Source of the DNA: Mycobacterium noviomagense | GTDB taxonomy: Bacteria > Actinomycetota > Actinomycetes > Mycobacteriales > Mycobacteriaceae | Length of the DNA stretch: 64,000 bases | Direction of reading: 5' to 3' | NCBI RefSeq assembly: GCF_010731635.1 | Contig: NZ_AP022583.1 | Coordinates: 1,178,001-1,242,000, forward strand | Part shown: piece after piece, positions 1 through 9,094 of the stretch | Position numbering within the stretch: position 1 is the first letter of the stretch | How the letters are laid out: each line of letters starts with the position of its first letter | Position numbers and translations under genes: made by a program | Notes under the pieces: generated by a model | Seen by the model: the letters and a program-made list of their open reading frames with translations, nothing else | Told to the model about the DNA's origin: nothing | Databases searched by the model: none

Positions 1-783
1 GTGTCGATGGCGGCCACCGGCATTCCGCTGGCGCCGGTCCCACCACTGGAACCGGCTCCGGCGCCGGCTGCGGCTCCGACGATGGCCACCGGCTCCTTTG
101 TGTCAGCAGCGCGCGGCGGCATACCAACCAATTGGGCGATCGCCCGTCCGCCAGGCCAGACCAAACCACTGCGGCCGGTCATTGCGCTGCACGGCAAGGG
201 CTCGGATGCGGCCACGGTGATGGCCGGCGGCGTCGAGCCGGGCCTCGCCCAGGCGGTCAAAGCCGGTCTGCCGCCGTTTGCGGTGGTCGCCGTCGACGGC
301 GGCGGAAGCTATTGGCACAAAAGGGCTTCCGGCGAGGATTCGGGCGCCATGGTGCTGAACGAGCTCATTCCCATGCTCAACACGCAGGGCTTGGACACCT
401 CGCGTGTGGCGTTTCTGGGCTGGTCGATGGGCGGTTATGGCGCGCTGTTGCTGGGCAGCCGGCTCGGGCCGGCGCGCACCGCGGCCATCTGTGCGGTGAG
501 CCCGGCGCTGTGGCTGTCGCCGGGTGCCACGGCACCGGGCGCGTTCGACGGGGCTGACGACTGGTCGGCCAATTCGGTGTTCGGCCAGCCGGCCTTGGCG
601 TCGATCCCCGTCCGAGTGGATTGCGGCAACAGCGACCCCTTCTACACCGCGACCCGGCAATTCGTCGCGCAGCTACCCAACCCGCCGGCAGGCGGCTTCT
701 CGCCCGGTGGACACGACGCCGGATTCTGGAGCTCTCAGCTGCCCGGCGAGCTCAGCTGGATCGCGCCGCTGCTGGTCGCCTAG
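1..783 (+). CDS. Secreted alpha/beta-hydrolase esterase (5' end outside the window)
   Basis: Alpha/beta-hydrolase of the esterase D/antigen 85-like group. The nucleophile elbow GWSMGG (Ser about residue 142) and a late GGHDAGFW motif supply the catalytic Ser and His. The frame is open at base 1, and the first residues (MSMAATGIPLAPVPPL) look like the end of a signal peptide followed by a Pro/Ala-rich linker, so the true start and the signal peptide are probably to the left. Position and sequence type match Rv0774c, a secreted esterase near ggtA and purD in M. tuberculosis. The substrate is unknown; a short-chain acyl ester or lipid is likely from the family. The esterase call is firm, the orthology moderate. 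Confidence 0.8.
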   Translation: MSMAATGIPLAPVPPLEPAPAPAAAPTMATGSFVSAARGGIPTNWAIARPPGQTKPLRPVIALHGKGSDAATVMAGGVEPGLAQAVKAGLPPFAVVAVDGGGSYWHKRASGEDSGAMVLNELIPMLNTQGLDTSRVAFLGWSMGGYGALLLGSRLGPARTAAICAVSPALWLSPGATAPGAFDGADDWSANSVFGQPALASIPVRVDCGNSDPFYTATRQFVAQLPNPPAGGFSPGGHDAGFWSSQLPGELSWIAPLLVA

Positions 784-896
784 GAACCCGCGTGTCGCGC
801 GGCACGTCGTGTGGTGTACAACTGTTCACTAAGAACGTGGACGGCCGTTCGGTGCTCCCGACGGGCCGACAGCACCAGCACAGGTAAGGAACAACT

Positions 897-2108
897 ATGT
901 CGTTTTCGCTCGACCTCTCCGACGACGTGATTCACGTCCGCGATTGGGTTCACGAGTTCGCCGCCGACGTGGTGCGGCCGGCAGCCGCCGAATGGGACGA
1001 ACGCGAAGAGACCCCGTGGCCGATCATCCAGGAAGCGGCCAAGGTCGGCCTGTACTCCATTGACCTGTTCGCCACCCAGGCGGCCGAACCGACCGGGCTG
1101 GGCATGCTGACGGTGTTCGAGGAGATGTTCTGGGGTGACGCCGGAATCGCGTTGTCGATTCTGGGCACCGGGCTGGCCGCGGCGTCACTGGCCGCGACCG
1201 GAACCCAAGAGCAGCTCGCCGAGTGGCTGCCGCAGATGTTCGGCACGGTCGACGAGCCGAAGCTGGCGTCGTTTTGTTCGTCGGAACCGGACGCCGGCTC
1301 CGACGTCGGTGCGATCGCGACCCGGGCGCGCTATGACGAGGCGAGCGACGAGTGGGTTCTCAACGGCACGAAGACCTGGGCCACCAACGGTGGTATCGCC
1401 AACGTGCACATCGTGGTGGCCTCGGTGTATCCCGAGTTGGGTACGCGCGGGCAGGCTACCTTCATCATCCCGCCGGATACGCCCGGTTTTCGGCAGGGAC
1501 AGAAGTTCTCCAAGCATGGCATCCGCGCGTCGCACACTGCCGAGGTGATTTTGGAGGAAGTGCGGATCCCGGGCCGGTTGATCGTCGGCGGCAAGGACAA
1601 GTTCGACGAACGCATTGCGCGCGCGCGAGAGGGGAAGAGCGCCGGTCGCCATGCGGCCCTGATGACGTTCGAGCGGACCCGGCCGGCAGTGGGTGCGATG
1701 GCGTTGGGAGTGGCGCGTGCGGCCTACGAATACGCCTTGGACTACGCGCAACAGCGCGAGCAGTTCGGCCGGAAGATCGGCGATTTCCAGGCCATCGCGT
1801 TCAAGCTGGCGGACATGAAGGCCAGGATCGACGCGTCGCGGCTGCTGGTGTGGCGGGCCGGGTGGATGGCCCGCAACAACAAGCGCTTCGTCGCGGCCGA
1901 GGGTTCGATGGCCAAACTCGTCGCCAGCGAGACCGCGGTGTACGTCACCGACGAAGCGGTGCAAATACTCGGCGGCAACGGCTACACCCGCGAATACCCG
2001 GTGGAGCGCATGCGCCGAGACGCCAAGATCTTCACGATCTTCGAGGGCACCAGCGAAATCCAACGGTTGGTCATGAGCAGGGCGATCACCGGGTTGCCGC
2101 TGCGCTGA
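897..2108 (+). CDS. Acyl-CoA dehydrogenase (FadE family)
   Basis: A 403-residue FAD-dependent acyl-CoA dehydrogenase that catalyses alpha,beta-desaturation of an acyl-CoA. The N-terminal helical domain is followed by the beta domain (FCSSEPDAGSD, GTKTWATNGG) and the C-terminal domain with QREQFGRKIGDFQ, QILGGNGYTREYPVER and IFEGTSEIQRLV. In the last motif Glu383 is the predicted catalytic base. An insertion of about 15 residues (KFDERIARAREG) lies before the C-terminal domain. The ATG follows an AAGGAA ribosome site. The next gene is a TetR regulator, and a thiolase lies beyond it on the other strand, so a small beta-oxidation unit is likely. Chain length or steroid specificity cannot be read from sequence. 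Confidence 0.93.
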   Translation: MSFSLDLSDDVIHVRDWVHEFAADVVRPAAAEWDEREETPWPIIQEAAKVGLYSIDLFATQAAEPTGLGMLTVFEEMFWGDAGIALSILGTGLAAASLAATGTQEQLAEWLPQMFGTVDEPKLASFCSSEPDAGSDVGAIATRARYDEASDEWVLNGTKTWATNGGIANVHIVVASVYPELGTRGQATFIIPPDTPGFRQGQKFSKHGIRASHTAEVILEEVRIPGRLIVGGKDKFDERIARAREGKSAGRHAALMTFERTRPAVGAMALGVARAAYEYALDYAQQREQFGRKIGDFQAIAFKLADMKARIDASRLLVWRAGWMARNNKRFVAAEGSMAKLVASETAVYVTDEAVQILGGNGYTREYPVERMRRDAKIFTIFEGTSEIQRLVMSRAITGLPLR

Positions 2109-2126
2109 GCCGCGCGGGGCAGCCGT

Positions 2127-2160
2127 TATCAGAAGGCTTACCATAGCTGATACGATAAGC
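2127..2160. promoter_or_regulatory. Interleaved inverted repeats before the TetR gene
   Basis: TATCAG (2127-2132) pairs with CTGATA (2147-2152), and GCTTA (2136-2140) pairs with TAAGC (2156-2160), in an AT-rich 80-bp gap. The site lies just upstream of the AGGGAGG ribosome site of the TetR gene. It is a plausible autoregulatory operator; the assignment rests on position only. Confidence 0.4.
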
Positions 2161-2188
2161 GGCTGACGCCCGTCCAGGGAGGCCCCAA

Positions 2189-2932
2189 TTGGCTAAGCAG
2201 GCAGTCGCCGAGAAACGCCAACGGCGCGAACGCGGTTCCATCACCGTCGACGAAATCCTCAACGGCGCTTTCGAAGTCGCCGAGCAGGTGTCGATCGACA
2301 ATCTGAGCATGCCGCTGCTGGCCAAGCACCTTGACGTCGGGGTGACCAGCATCTACTGGTACTTCCGCAAAAAAGACGATCTGCTGAACGCGATGACCGA
2401 CCGCGCGCTCGGCCAGTACGACTTCGCCACCCCGTTCGTAGAAGGCCGGGACTGGCGCGAATCGTTGCACGACCACGCCCACAAGATGCGTCAGACGTTC
2501 CGGAACAATCCGATCCTCTGCGATCTCATCCTGATTCGGGGAACCTTCGGAAAAGAAGCCACCCAGGCGGCTTTCCAGAAGTTGGAGAAGGCGGTCGCCA
2601 CCCTGGTCGAGGCTGGGCTGTCGCCGGAGGACGCTTTCGACACCTACGCCTCGATCTCCGTGCACACCCGGGGTTCGGTGGTACTCGAACGCCTGCAAGC
2701 AAAGTCGGCCGGCGACACGCCACAGCACGACAGCACGGCGCGCGTCATCGACCCAACAACTATGCCGCTCATCGCCGAACTGACCCGAAAGGGTCACCGC
2801 ATCGGCGTGCCCGACGATATCAACTTCGAATACGGCCTCAACTGCATTCTCGACCACGCCAGCCGTCTCATCGAGCAGAACTCGAAAGCTCCTGGCAGAA
2901 AGGCGAATTCGAAGCGCCGGGCGTCCAGCTAG
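2189..2932 (+). CDS. TetR-family transcriptional regulator
   Basis: A 247-residue TetR-type repressor. The HTH lies at about residues 30-60 (LAKHLDVGVTSIYWYFRKKDDLLNAM), followed by a helical ligand-binding domain. The start is TTG at 2189, placed 8 nt after an AGGGAGG ribosome site. The gene follows the acyl-CoA dehydrogenase by 80 bp and converges on the thiolase, with the two 3' ends overlapping by 4 bp. It probably controls this small acyl-CoA cluster in response to an acyl-CoA or lipid, an inference from context. The tail is basic (KAPGRKANSKRRASS). Confidence 0.85.
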   Translation: MAKQAVAEKRQRRERGSITVDEILNGAFEVAEQVSIDNLSMPLLAKHLDVGVTSIYWYFRKKDDLLNAMTDRALGQYDFATPFVEGRDWRESLHDHAHKMRQTFRNNPILCDLILIRGTFGKEATQAAFQKLEKAVATLVEAGLSPEDAFDTYASISVHTRGSVVLERLQAKSAGDTPQHDSTARVIDPTTMPLIAELTRKGHRIGVPDDINFEYGLNCILDHASRLIEQNSKAPGRKANSKRRASS

Positions 2933-4104
2933 ACCTCGACGACGACCGCCCCGCCTTGGCCGCCGCCCGCACACATCGCGGCCACACCAACCCCGCCGCC
3001 GCGGCGGCCCAGCTCGTGTACCAGCGTGGTGAGCATGCGTGCCCCGGTCGCGGCAATGGGATGGCCCAAACTGCAGCCGCTGCCATAGACGTTGACCCGG
3101 TCCTCGTCGATCCCGTACTCACGGCAGGCGGCGATGGGAACCGAGGCGAACGCCTCGTTGATCTCCCACAGCGTGACATCGTTGGGGGACAAGCCGGCTC
3201 GATCCAGCACCTTGCCGATCACCCGCACCGCTCCTAGCCCGGTGTCTCGCGGTTCGACGCCGACCGCCGCCCAGGTCTTGACGCTGCCCAATACGGTGAG
3301 CCCGGCCTGGCGCGCGAAGTCTTCGTCGGCCAGGGTCAGGGCTGCAGCGGCGTCGTTCGTGCCGCTGCTGTTGCCCGCGGTGATCGAAAACCCGTCGATT
3401 TCCGGGTGTAACACCTTGAGCGAGGCCAACTTTTCCGTGCTGGTGTCGCGGCGGGGATGTTCGTCGACGCTGAACTCAGTCAGCGCACCGTCGCGGCCTT
3501 GGATCTTCAGCGGGACGATCTCATCGAGGAATGCGCCGTTGTCGATCGCCACGATCGCGCGCTGGTGCGACCGCAACGCCCACGCATCCATCTCTTCGCG
3601 CGTGATCCCGACCGCTTTGGCGGTGTTCCAGCCCACGGTGATGGACATGTCGCGGGTGGGCGCGTCGGGGGTTTCCGGATGCGAGGGCGGCATCCAGCGC
3701 TCCTCGAACTCCAGGTTCGGTCCCGGGATGCGCCAGTTCATCAGCGGCCCCATCGACAACGACTGCACTCCCCCGGCCACCACGACGCGCTCTACGCCGC
3801 AGCCGATCTGGGCTGCGGCGTCGGCGACCGCGGTCAGGCTGCCCGCGCAATGCCTGTTCACCGCCTGCCCGGGCACCGACACCAGATCCGAGGCCGCAGC
3901 TGCGTACCGCGCCAAGTCGCCACCGCCGTAATGGGACTCGGCGAAGATCACGTCGTCGATGTCGGTGGGCTCCACCCGGGATCGCCGGACTGCTTCCTGC
4001 AGCACGGTGGTCGCGAGCACTTCCGCAGGCGTGTTGACCAGTGAGCCTTTGAACGACGTCCCGATTGCGGTCCGCACTGCGCTCACGATGACGGGCTTGG
4101 GCAT
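2929..4104 (-). CDS. Thiolase (acetyl-CoA C-acyltransferase, FadA type)
   Basis: A 391-residue degradative-type thiolase that cleaves 3-ketoacyl-CoA with CoA. The full catalytic set is visible: nucleophile Cys86 in NRHCAGSL, His348 in GHPIAATGAR and Cys378 in CAGGGQGG. The usual GNSSGTNDAA loop is also present. The upstream gap (4105-4178) holds a short dyad GGTA-N5-TACC at 4143-4155 that could be an operator. With the acyl-CoA dehydrogenase it could form two steps of a beta-oxidation spiral; hydratase and hydroxyacyl dehydrogenase are not adjacent. Confidence 0.92.
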   Translation of the reverse strand: MPKPVIVSAVRTAIGTSFKGSLVNTPAEVLATTVLQEAVRRSRVEPTDIDDVIFAESHYGGGDLARYAAAASDLVSVPGQAVNRHCAGSLTAVADAAAQIGCGVERVVVAGGVQSLSMGPLMNWRIPGPNLEFEERWMPPSHPETPDAPTRDMSITVGWNTAKAVGITREEMDAWALRSHQRAIVAIDNGAFLDEIVPLKIQGRDGALTEFSVDEHPRRDTSTEKLASLKVLHPEIDGFSITAGNSSGTNDAAAALTLADEDFARQAGLTVLGSVKTWAAVGVEPRDTGLGAVRVIGKVLDRAGLSPNDVTLWEINEAFASVPIAACREYGIDEDRVNVYGSGCSLGHPIAATGARMLTTLVHELGRRGGGVGVAAMCAGGGQGGAVVVEV

Positions 4105-4178
4105 GTCCTCACCTTCGCTCGAGACGGCTTAGAAACAGCAATGGTAACAACTACCGTAGCGGCGACGATAAGTGGGTA

Positions 4179-5885
4179 TCAGCCGGGCGGTGTGACTGCG
4201 CTTTTGGGGTTCAGGCTGGTCAAATGCCCGCTTTCGGTGCCCGCAGCGGGGTCGAGTTCGCAGTCCACGATCGCCGGACCATTGGAAGCCAGCGCCTCGG
4301 TCAGCGCCGACTGCAGCTCGGCCGAGGTGGTGACGTGATATCCCTTGCCGCCGAAGGCTTCAGCGATCAGTTCATGACGGGCGTGGGCGCTGAGGACGGT
4401 GGGTGCGGGGTCGGTGCCGCTTGTCGGAGCCTCGTCGCCGCGGTAGACGCCGCCGTTGTTGAGGACGACGACCGTGATCGGCAGTCGGTAGCGGCAGATG
4501 GTCTCGAATTCCATGGCGCTGAACCCAAATGCGCTATCCCCCTCGATGGCGACCACGCGCTCCCCTGTTTCGACGGCTGCTGCGATGGCGTACCCCATGC
4601 CGACGCCCATCACCCCCCACGTTCCGCTGTCGAGCCGGTGCCGCGGCGCGGGCATGTCGATGACGTTGCGGGCAACGTCCAATGCGTTGGCGCCTTCGTT
4701 GACCAGATAGACCTGCGGATGCTGCACCAGCACATCGCGGATGGCGCGCAGCGCGTTGTGGAATTGCATCGGGTGGGGATCTTCGGCCAGGCGCTTGCGC
4801 ATGGCGGCGTCGTTGTGGGCCCTGCGCTCGGTGAGTTCTCCCGTCCACGTCGTGGGCGCGATGATCGGAAGTTCCCGCACGCGGCCGAGCAGCGCCGCCA
4901 TGACCGAGCCGATGTCACCGGCCAGCGGCGCCGCGATCGGCCGGTTGCTGTCGAACTCGGACGCCTCGATATCGACCTGGATGAACTTTGCGTCGGTCGA
5001 CCATCGCGGCGGCTCGCCGTGGCCCAGCAGCCAATTCAACCGGGCACCGACCAGCATGACCACATCCGCGCGGGCCAGCGCCACTGAGCGCGCGGCCGCG
5101 ACGGACTGCGGATGAGTATCCGGCAGTATCCCCTTGGCCATCGACATCGGCAAGAAAGGAATCTCGGTAGTCTCGACGAATTGTCGAATGACGTTGTCGC
5201 ACCGGGCATATGCCGCTCCTTTGCCGAGCACGATCAAGGGCCGTTGCGCCTGGGCGAGCAGCCGCACAGCGCGATCGACCGCCTCGGGCGCCGGAAGTTG
5301 CCGCGGAGCGGGATCGACGACCCGCCACAGGGTATCGGCGGCGGTGGCGGTGTCGATCGCCTCGGCCAGCACGGCGCCCGGGATGTCAAGGTAGACGCCG
5401 CCCGGGCGGCCCGAGACGGCGGTGCGGATGGCGCGGGCAACGCCCAGCCCAATGTCTTGCACGCGCCCGATCCGGTATGCCGCTTTGGCGAACGGCCTGG
5501 CCGCGTTCAGCTGGTCGAGTTCCTCGTAGTCCCCGCGTTGCAGATCCACCAACTCCCGCTCGCTCGATCCCGAGATCTGGATCATCGGGAAGCAGTTCGT
5601 GGTGGCGTTCGCCAGCGCGACGAGGCCGTTGAGGAATCCGGGCGCAGAGACTGTCAAGCAGACGCCGGGCCGTCCGGTGAGAAACCCTGCGGCGGCTGCG
5701 GCATTGCCGGCGGAGGTTTCGTGTCGGAAGCCGATGAAGCGGATTCCGGATGCCTGCGCGAGGCGGGCCAGGTCGGTGATCGGGATGCCGACGAGCCCGT
5801 AGATAGTCTCGACGCCGTTGAGCTTGAGGGCGTCGACAAGCAGGTGAAAGCCGTCGGTGAGGTCGGGTGCCGATCCGGTGGTCAT
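4179..5885 (-). CDS. oxcA: Oxalyl-CoA decarboxylase-like ThDP enzyme
   Basis: A 568-residue thiamine-diphosphate enzyme of the acetolactate synthase/oxalyl-CoA decarboxylase superfamily. The N-terminal Pyr domain carries the ThDP-activating glutamate (Glu56 in GFRHETSAGN), followed by a central DHS-like domain. The C-terminal PP domain has GDSAFGFSAMEFE and, about 27 residues on, VVLNNGG, the Mg-ThDP signature. The N-terminal stretch YGLVGIPITDLARLAQ and SAPGFLNGLVAL are typical of oxalyl-CoA decarboxylase, which converts oxalyl-CoA to formyl-CoA and CO2. The gene is divergent from an acyl-CoA synthetase with only 42 bp between, the same arrangement as Rv0118c/Rv0119 in M. tuberculosis. A 2-hydroxyacyl-CoA lyase activity cannot be excluded. 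Confidence 0.85.
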   Translation of the reverse strand: MTTGSAPDLTDGFHLLVDALKLNGVETIYGLVGIPITDLARLAQASGIRFIGFRHETSAGNAAAAAGFLTGRPGVCLTVSAPGFLNGLVALANATTNCFPMIQISGSSERELVDLQRGDYEELDQLNAARPFAKAAYRIGRVQDIGLGVARAIRTAVSGRPGGVYLDIPGAVLAEAIDTATAADTLWRVVDPAPRQLPAPEAVDRAVRLLAQAQRPLIVLGKGAAYARCDNVIRQFVETTEIPFLPMSMAKGILPDTHPQSVAAARSVALARADVVMLVGARLNWLLGHGEPPRWSTDAKFIQVDIEASEFDSNRPIAAPLAGDIGSVMAALLGRVRELPIIAPTTWTGELTERRAHNDAAMRKRLAEDPHPMQFHNALRAIRDVLVQHPQVYLVNEGANALDVARNVIDMPAPRHRLDSGTWGVMGVGMGYAIAAAVETGERVVAIEGDSAFGFSAMEFETICRYRLPITVVVLNNGGVYRGDEAPTSGTDPAPTVLSAHARHELIAEAFGGKGYHVTTSAELQSALTEALASNGPAIVDCELDPAAGTESGHLTSLNPKSAVTPPG

Positions 5886-5914
5886 GGCTCCACTGTTGCA
5901 TTCGCGCAAACGAC

Positions 5915-5927
5915 TAGCGTGTGATCG
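5915..5927 (+). promoter_or_regulatory. Likely leaderless promoter of the oxalyl-CoA synthetase gene
   Basis: A TAGCGT (-10 type TAnnnT) at 5915-5920 lies 7 nt before the ATG at 5928, and no Shine-Dalgarno sequence is visible. This is the usual geometry of leaderless mycobacterial transcripts. The whole divergent promoter is squeezed into 42 bp. Confidence 0.5.
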
Positions 5928-7439
5928 ATGACTTCCACCGCCGAAACACCCCGCATCATTGATCTGCTGCAGGCGGCGGCAAGTCGCCACCCGCAGGCGC
6001 GCGCGCTCGTCGTCACCGCCGAGCGCATCCCGATCACCTATCGCGAGCTGCTGGGGCTGGTCGACGACGCGGCCGGACAGCTGGCAGGCGGTGGATTGCG
6101 GCCGGGCGATCGGGTGACGCTGCGCGCGCAAAGCAGCGCCGAATTCGTCGTCGGGCTACTGGGGGCTTCCCGTGCTGGGCTGGTGGCGGTGCCGCTGGAC
6201 CCGGCGCTTCCTGTCGAAGATCAGCGCGCCAGGATCACGGCGGCGGGAGCGCGGGTTGCGCTGGTCGAAGCCGGTGACACCGGGGGCTCGCCGTTCCCGT
6301 GTTGGCCCATCTCCGTGAGCGATACCGGGGTGCGCCTCGACAGCACCGCAGCGGCTTCCGCGGACGCCGCCTCGCCGGAGGGATTGCGGCCCGATGACGC
6401 CATGATCATGTTCACCGGCGGCACCACCGGTTTGCCGAAGATGGTCCCCTGGACGCACGACAACATCGCCAGCTCGGTGCGCGGCGTGGTCGGCACGTAC
6501 GGGCTCGGGCCGCAGGATGCGACGGTCGCGGTGATGCCGCTGTTTCACGGACACGGGCTGATTGCCGCGCTGCTCTCGACTTTGGCGTCTGGTGGCACGG
6601 TGCTGATTCCCGCTGCCGGGCGGTTTTCCGCGCACACCTTCTGGGACGACGTCCACGCTGCTGGAGCCACCTGGTTCACCGCGGTGCCGACCATTCACCA
6701 AATCTTGTTGGAGCGCACTGGGACTGACAGTCCGCGTGACGGTGTGCACCTGCGGTTTGTGCGCAGCTGCAGTGCAGCGCTCAGCGCCGAGATCGCACAG
6801 GCGTTGCGCACGGAGTTCGCCGCACCGGTGTTCAGTGCCTACGGCATGACCGAGGCCACACACCAGGTGTCGAGCACCCGCGAAGATCAGCCTGTGACGA
6901 CGGGCCTGGTCGGCCAGTCCAGCGGCGCGGAGATCCGCATCGTCGGCGACGACGGCCGGACCTGCCCGCCCGAGGGCGTCGGGGAGGTCTGGCTGCGCGG
7001 CCCCACCGTGGTGCGCGGCTACCTCGCCAATCCCGAAGCAACTGCCGCGACCTTCACCGACGGCTGGCTGCACACCGGCGACCTGGGATCGCTATCGGAG
7101 GCGGGAGAGCTGACGCTTCGCGGCCGGATCAAGGAGCTGATCAACCGGGCCGGCGAGAAGATCTCGCCCGAACGTGTGGAGGCGGTGCTGTCCAGTCACC
7201 CGGATGTTGTCGAGTCGGCGGTGTTCGGCGTCGCCGATCCGCTCTACGGGGAGACGGTCGCCGCGGTGGTGGTGCCGCGTTCCTCGAGCTCCGTGAACGT
7301 CGAAGAACTTACCGAATCCTGCCGGGAGCGGCTGGCTCCCTTCGAAATCCCCGCGCGCTTTCACGTTGCGGAGGAGCTGCCGCACACGGCGAAAGGCTCT
7401 GTGGACCGTCGCGCAGTGGCCGAACGGTTCGGGCAGTGA
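5928..7439 (+). CDS. fadD7: Oxalyl-CoA synthetase / acyl-CoA ligase (FadD7-like)
   Basis: A 503-residue ANL-superfamily adenylate-forming ligase. It has the P-loop MFTGGTTGLPKMV, the AYGMTEATHQ motif, GWLHTGDLG, the hinge GRIKELINRAGEKI and a C-terminal catalytic lysine region HTAKGSVDR. The short form and its divergent pairing with the oxalyl-CoA decarboxylase point to oxalate as substrate (oxalate + ATP + CoA to oxalyl-CoA), as in plant AAE3 and the Rv0118c/Rv0119 pair. It overlaps the start of ggt by 4 bp (GTGA), so both are probably on one transcript. The substrate is inferred from context and family. Confidence 0.85.
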   Translation: MTSTAETPRIIDLLQAAASRHPQARALVVTAERIPITYRELLGLVDDAAGQLAGGGLRPGDRVTLRAQSSAEFVVGLLGASRAGLVAVPLDPALPVEDQRARITAAGARVALVEAGDTGGSPFPCWPISVSDTGVRLDSTAAASADAASPEGLRPDDAMIMFTGGTTGLPKMVPWTHDNIASSVRGVVGTYGLGPQDATVAVMPLFHGHGLIAALLSTLASGGTVLIPAAGRFSAHTFWDDVHAAGATWFTAVPTIHQILLERTGTDSPRDGVHLRFVRSCSAALSAEIAQALRTEFAAPVFSAYGMTEATHQVSSTREDQPVTTGLVGQSSGAEIRIVGDDGRTCPPEGVGEVWLRGPTVVRGYLANPEATAATFTDGWLHTGDLGSLSEAGELTLRGRIKELINRAGEKISPERVEAVLSSHPDVVESAVFGVADPLYGETVAAVVVPRSSSSVNVEELTESCRERLAPFEIPARFHVAEELPHTAKGSVDRRAVAERFGQ

Positions 7440-9019
7440 CTGCACCGTTTGCGTGGGAGTTTCCGTACGGTTGGCCGCGGAAGCCGGTGCTGGCCGGCAA
7501 TGTGGTGTGCACGTCGCAACCGCTTGCCGCTCAAGCGGGGCTGCGGATGCTGGCTGAGGGTGGCAGCGCGGTCGATGCGGCGGTCACCGCCGCGATCACC
7601 CTCACGGTGGTGGAACCGGTGTCCAACGGCATCGGCTCGGACGCCTTTGCCATCGTCTGGGATGGCCACCGCCTGCATGGGCTCAACGCGTCGGGCCGGT
7701 CCCCTTCGGAGTGGACGCCGGAGTACTTCGGCGACAAGGGTGTTCCGCCCTTTGGCTGGAACTCGGTCACCGTTCCGGGCGCCGTGTCGGGTTGGGTGGA
7801 ACTGCACTCCAAGTTCGGTCGGCTACCGTTTGCGCGGCTTTTTGAGCCTGCAATAACCTACGCCCGCAATGGTTTTCAGGCTTCGCCGACGGTCGCGGCA
7901 CAGTGGGCAGATCAGGTGCCGCTGTTCAAGGACCAACCCGGGTTTGCCGATGCGTTCATGCCCGGCGGTCGGGCGCCGAGAGCCGGCGAACTCGTCGTTC
8001 TTCCCGACCACGCGGCCACGCTCGAGAAGATCGCTGCCACCAACGGGGCCGCGTTTTATCGCGGAGAACTGGCGGCGCAAATGGAGGCGCATGCGGCGGC
8101 CAATGGCGCTGTCATGCGGGCCAGCGACCTCGCCGCTCATCGCGCCGACTGGGTCGACACAATCAGCAGTGTCTACCGCGGCTACACCATCCACGAGATC
8201 CCGCCCAACGGCCAGGGAATCGTCGCGCTGATCGCGCTGGGCATCCTCGAGTACTTCGAGGTCGATTCTGCGCCTGCGGATTCCGCCGACAGTGTGCATC
8301 TGCAGATTGAGGCGCTGAAGCTGGCTTTCGCCGACGCGCACGCCTACATCGCCGACATCGACCACATGCCACTGCCTGCGGAGCAGCTGCTGGACAAGGA
8401 ATACCTGAAGCAGCGGGCGGCGCTTATCGATCCCAAACAGGCCAAGCCGGCATCGGCCGGGAGTCCGCATGGCGGCACCGTATATCTCGCTGCGGCCGAC
8501 GCGTCCGGCATGATGGTGTCGATGATTCAGTCGAACTACATGGGTTTCGGCTCGGGTGTCGTGGTGCCGGGCACCGGAATCGCGTTGCAAAATCGCGGCG
8601 CGAATTTCGTTGCGACACCCGGCCATCCGAATCGAGTGGGACCGAACAAGCGGCCGTATCACACGATCATCCCGGCTTTTGTCACCAAGGAGGGCGCGCC
8701 GGTGATGAGCTTCGGCGTGATGGGTGGCCCGATGCAGCCGCAGGGCCATGTGCAGGTGGTAGTCCGCATCGTCGACCACGGCCAGAATCCGCAGGCGGCT
8801 TGTGACGCACCGCGATTCCGCTGGGTGCAGGGCATGCAGGTCTGCTGCGAGCATGGTTTTTCGGAGTCAACGCTCGACGAGCTGCGCCGCCGCGGCCATG
8901 AGCTCGTCACGGTGGACGACTACAACCAGTTCGGCAGCTGCCAGGCCATCTGGCGGCTAGATGACGGCTACCTCGCGGTGAGCGACCCACGCCGCGACGG
9001 CCAAGCCGCGGGTTTCTGA
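7436..9019 (+). CDS. ggtA: Gamma-glutamyltransferase family protein
   Basis: A 527-residue N-terminal-nucleophile hydrolase of the gamma-glutamyltranspeptidase family, which normally self-cleaves into two subunits. The predicted new N-terminal Thr is Thr348 in SPHGGTVYLAAAD, where classical enzymes have T-T-H-x-S; GSGVVVPGTGIALQNRG follows as expected. The N-terminal part starts directly at AWEFPYGWPRKP and no signal peptide is visible, so the protein may be cytoplasmic, as for YwrD-like members. The GTG start at 7436 overlaps the stop of the upstream ligase gene. The neighbourhood with purD and the esterase matches Rv0773c. The substrate may not be glutathione, which mycobacteria lack. Confidence 0.88.
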   Translation: MTAPFAWEFPYGWPRKPVLAGNVVCTSQPLAAQAGLRMLAEGGSAVDAAVTAAITLTVVEPVSNGIGSDAFAIVWDGHRLHGLNASGRSPSEWTPEYFGDKGVPPFGWNSVTVPGAVSGWVELHSKFGRLPFARLFEPAITYARNGFQASPTVAAQWADQVPLFKDQPGFADAFMPGGRAPRAGELVVLPDHAATLEKIAATNGAAFYRGELAAQMEAHAAANGAVMRASDLAAHRADWVDTISSVYRGYTIHEIPPNGQGIVALIALGILEYFEVDSAPADSADSVHLQIEALKLAFADAHAYIADIDHMPLPAEQLLDKEYLKQRAALIDPKQAKPASAGSPHGGTVYLAAADASGMMVSMIQSNYMGFGSGVVVPGTGIALQNRGANFVATPGHPNRVGPNKRPYHTIIPAFVTKEGAPVMSFGVMGGPMQPQGHVQVVVRIVDHGQNPQAACDAPRFRWVQGMQVCCEHGFSESTLDELRRRGHELVTVDDYNQFGSCQAIWRLDDGYLAVSDPRRDGQAAGF

Positions 9020-9053
9020 CGCTCGCAGACACGCAGCGGCCCCGCTTGCCACA

Positions 9054-9078
9054 TATGTCCTTGGCCGGCAAGGACATA
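9054..9078. terminator. Perfect hairpin between convergent ggtA and purD
   Basis: TATGTCCTTG (9054-9063) and CAAGGACATA (9069-9078) form a perfect 10-bp stem with a 5-nt GCCGG loop. It lies 34 bp after the ggtA stop, between two convergent genes. There is no clear T-run, so it would be a tract-less bidirectional terminator or a protein-binding palindrome. Confidence 0.5.
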
Positions 9079-9094
9079 CAGTTGCCCACCTCAC

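Noticed and set aside
1185..2144. 319-residue minus-strand frame opposite the acyl-CoA dehydrogenase
   Set aside because: A shadow frame; its composition (Arg/His/Asp-rich, no motif) is typical of antisense frames in high-GC DNA.
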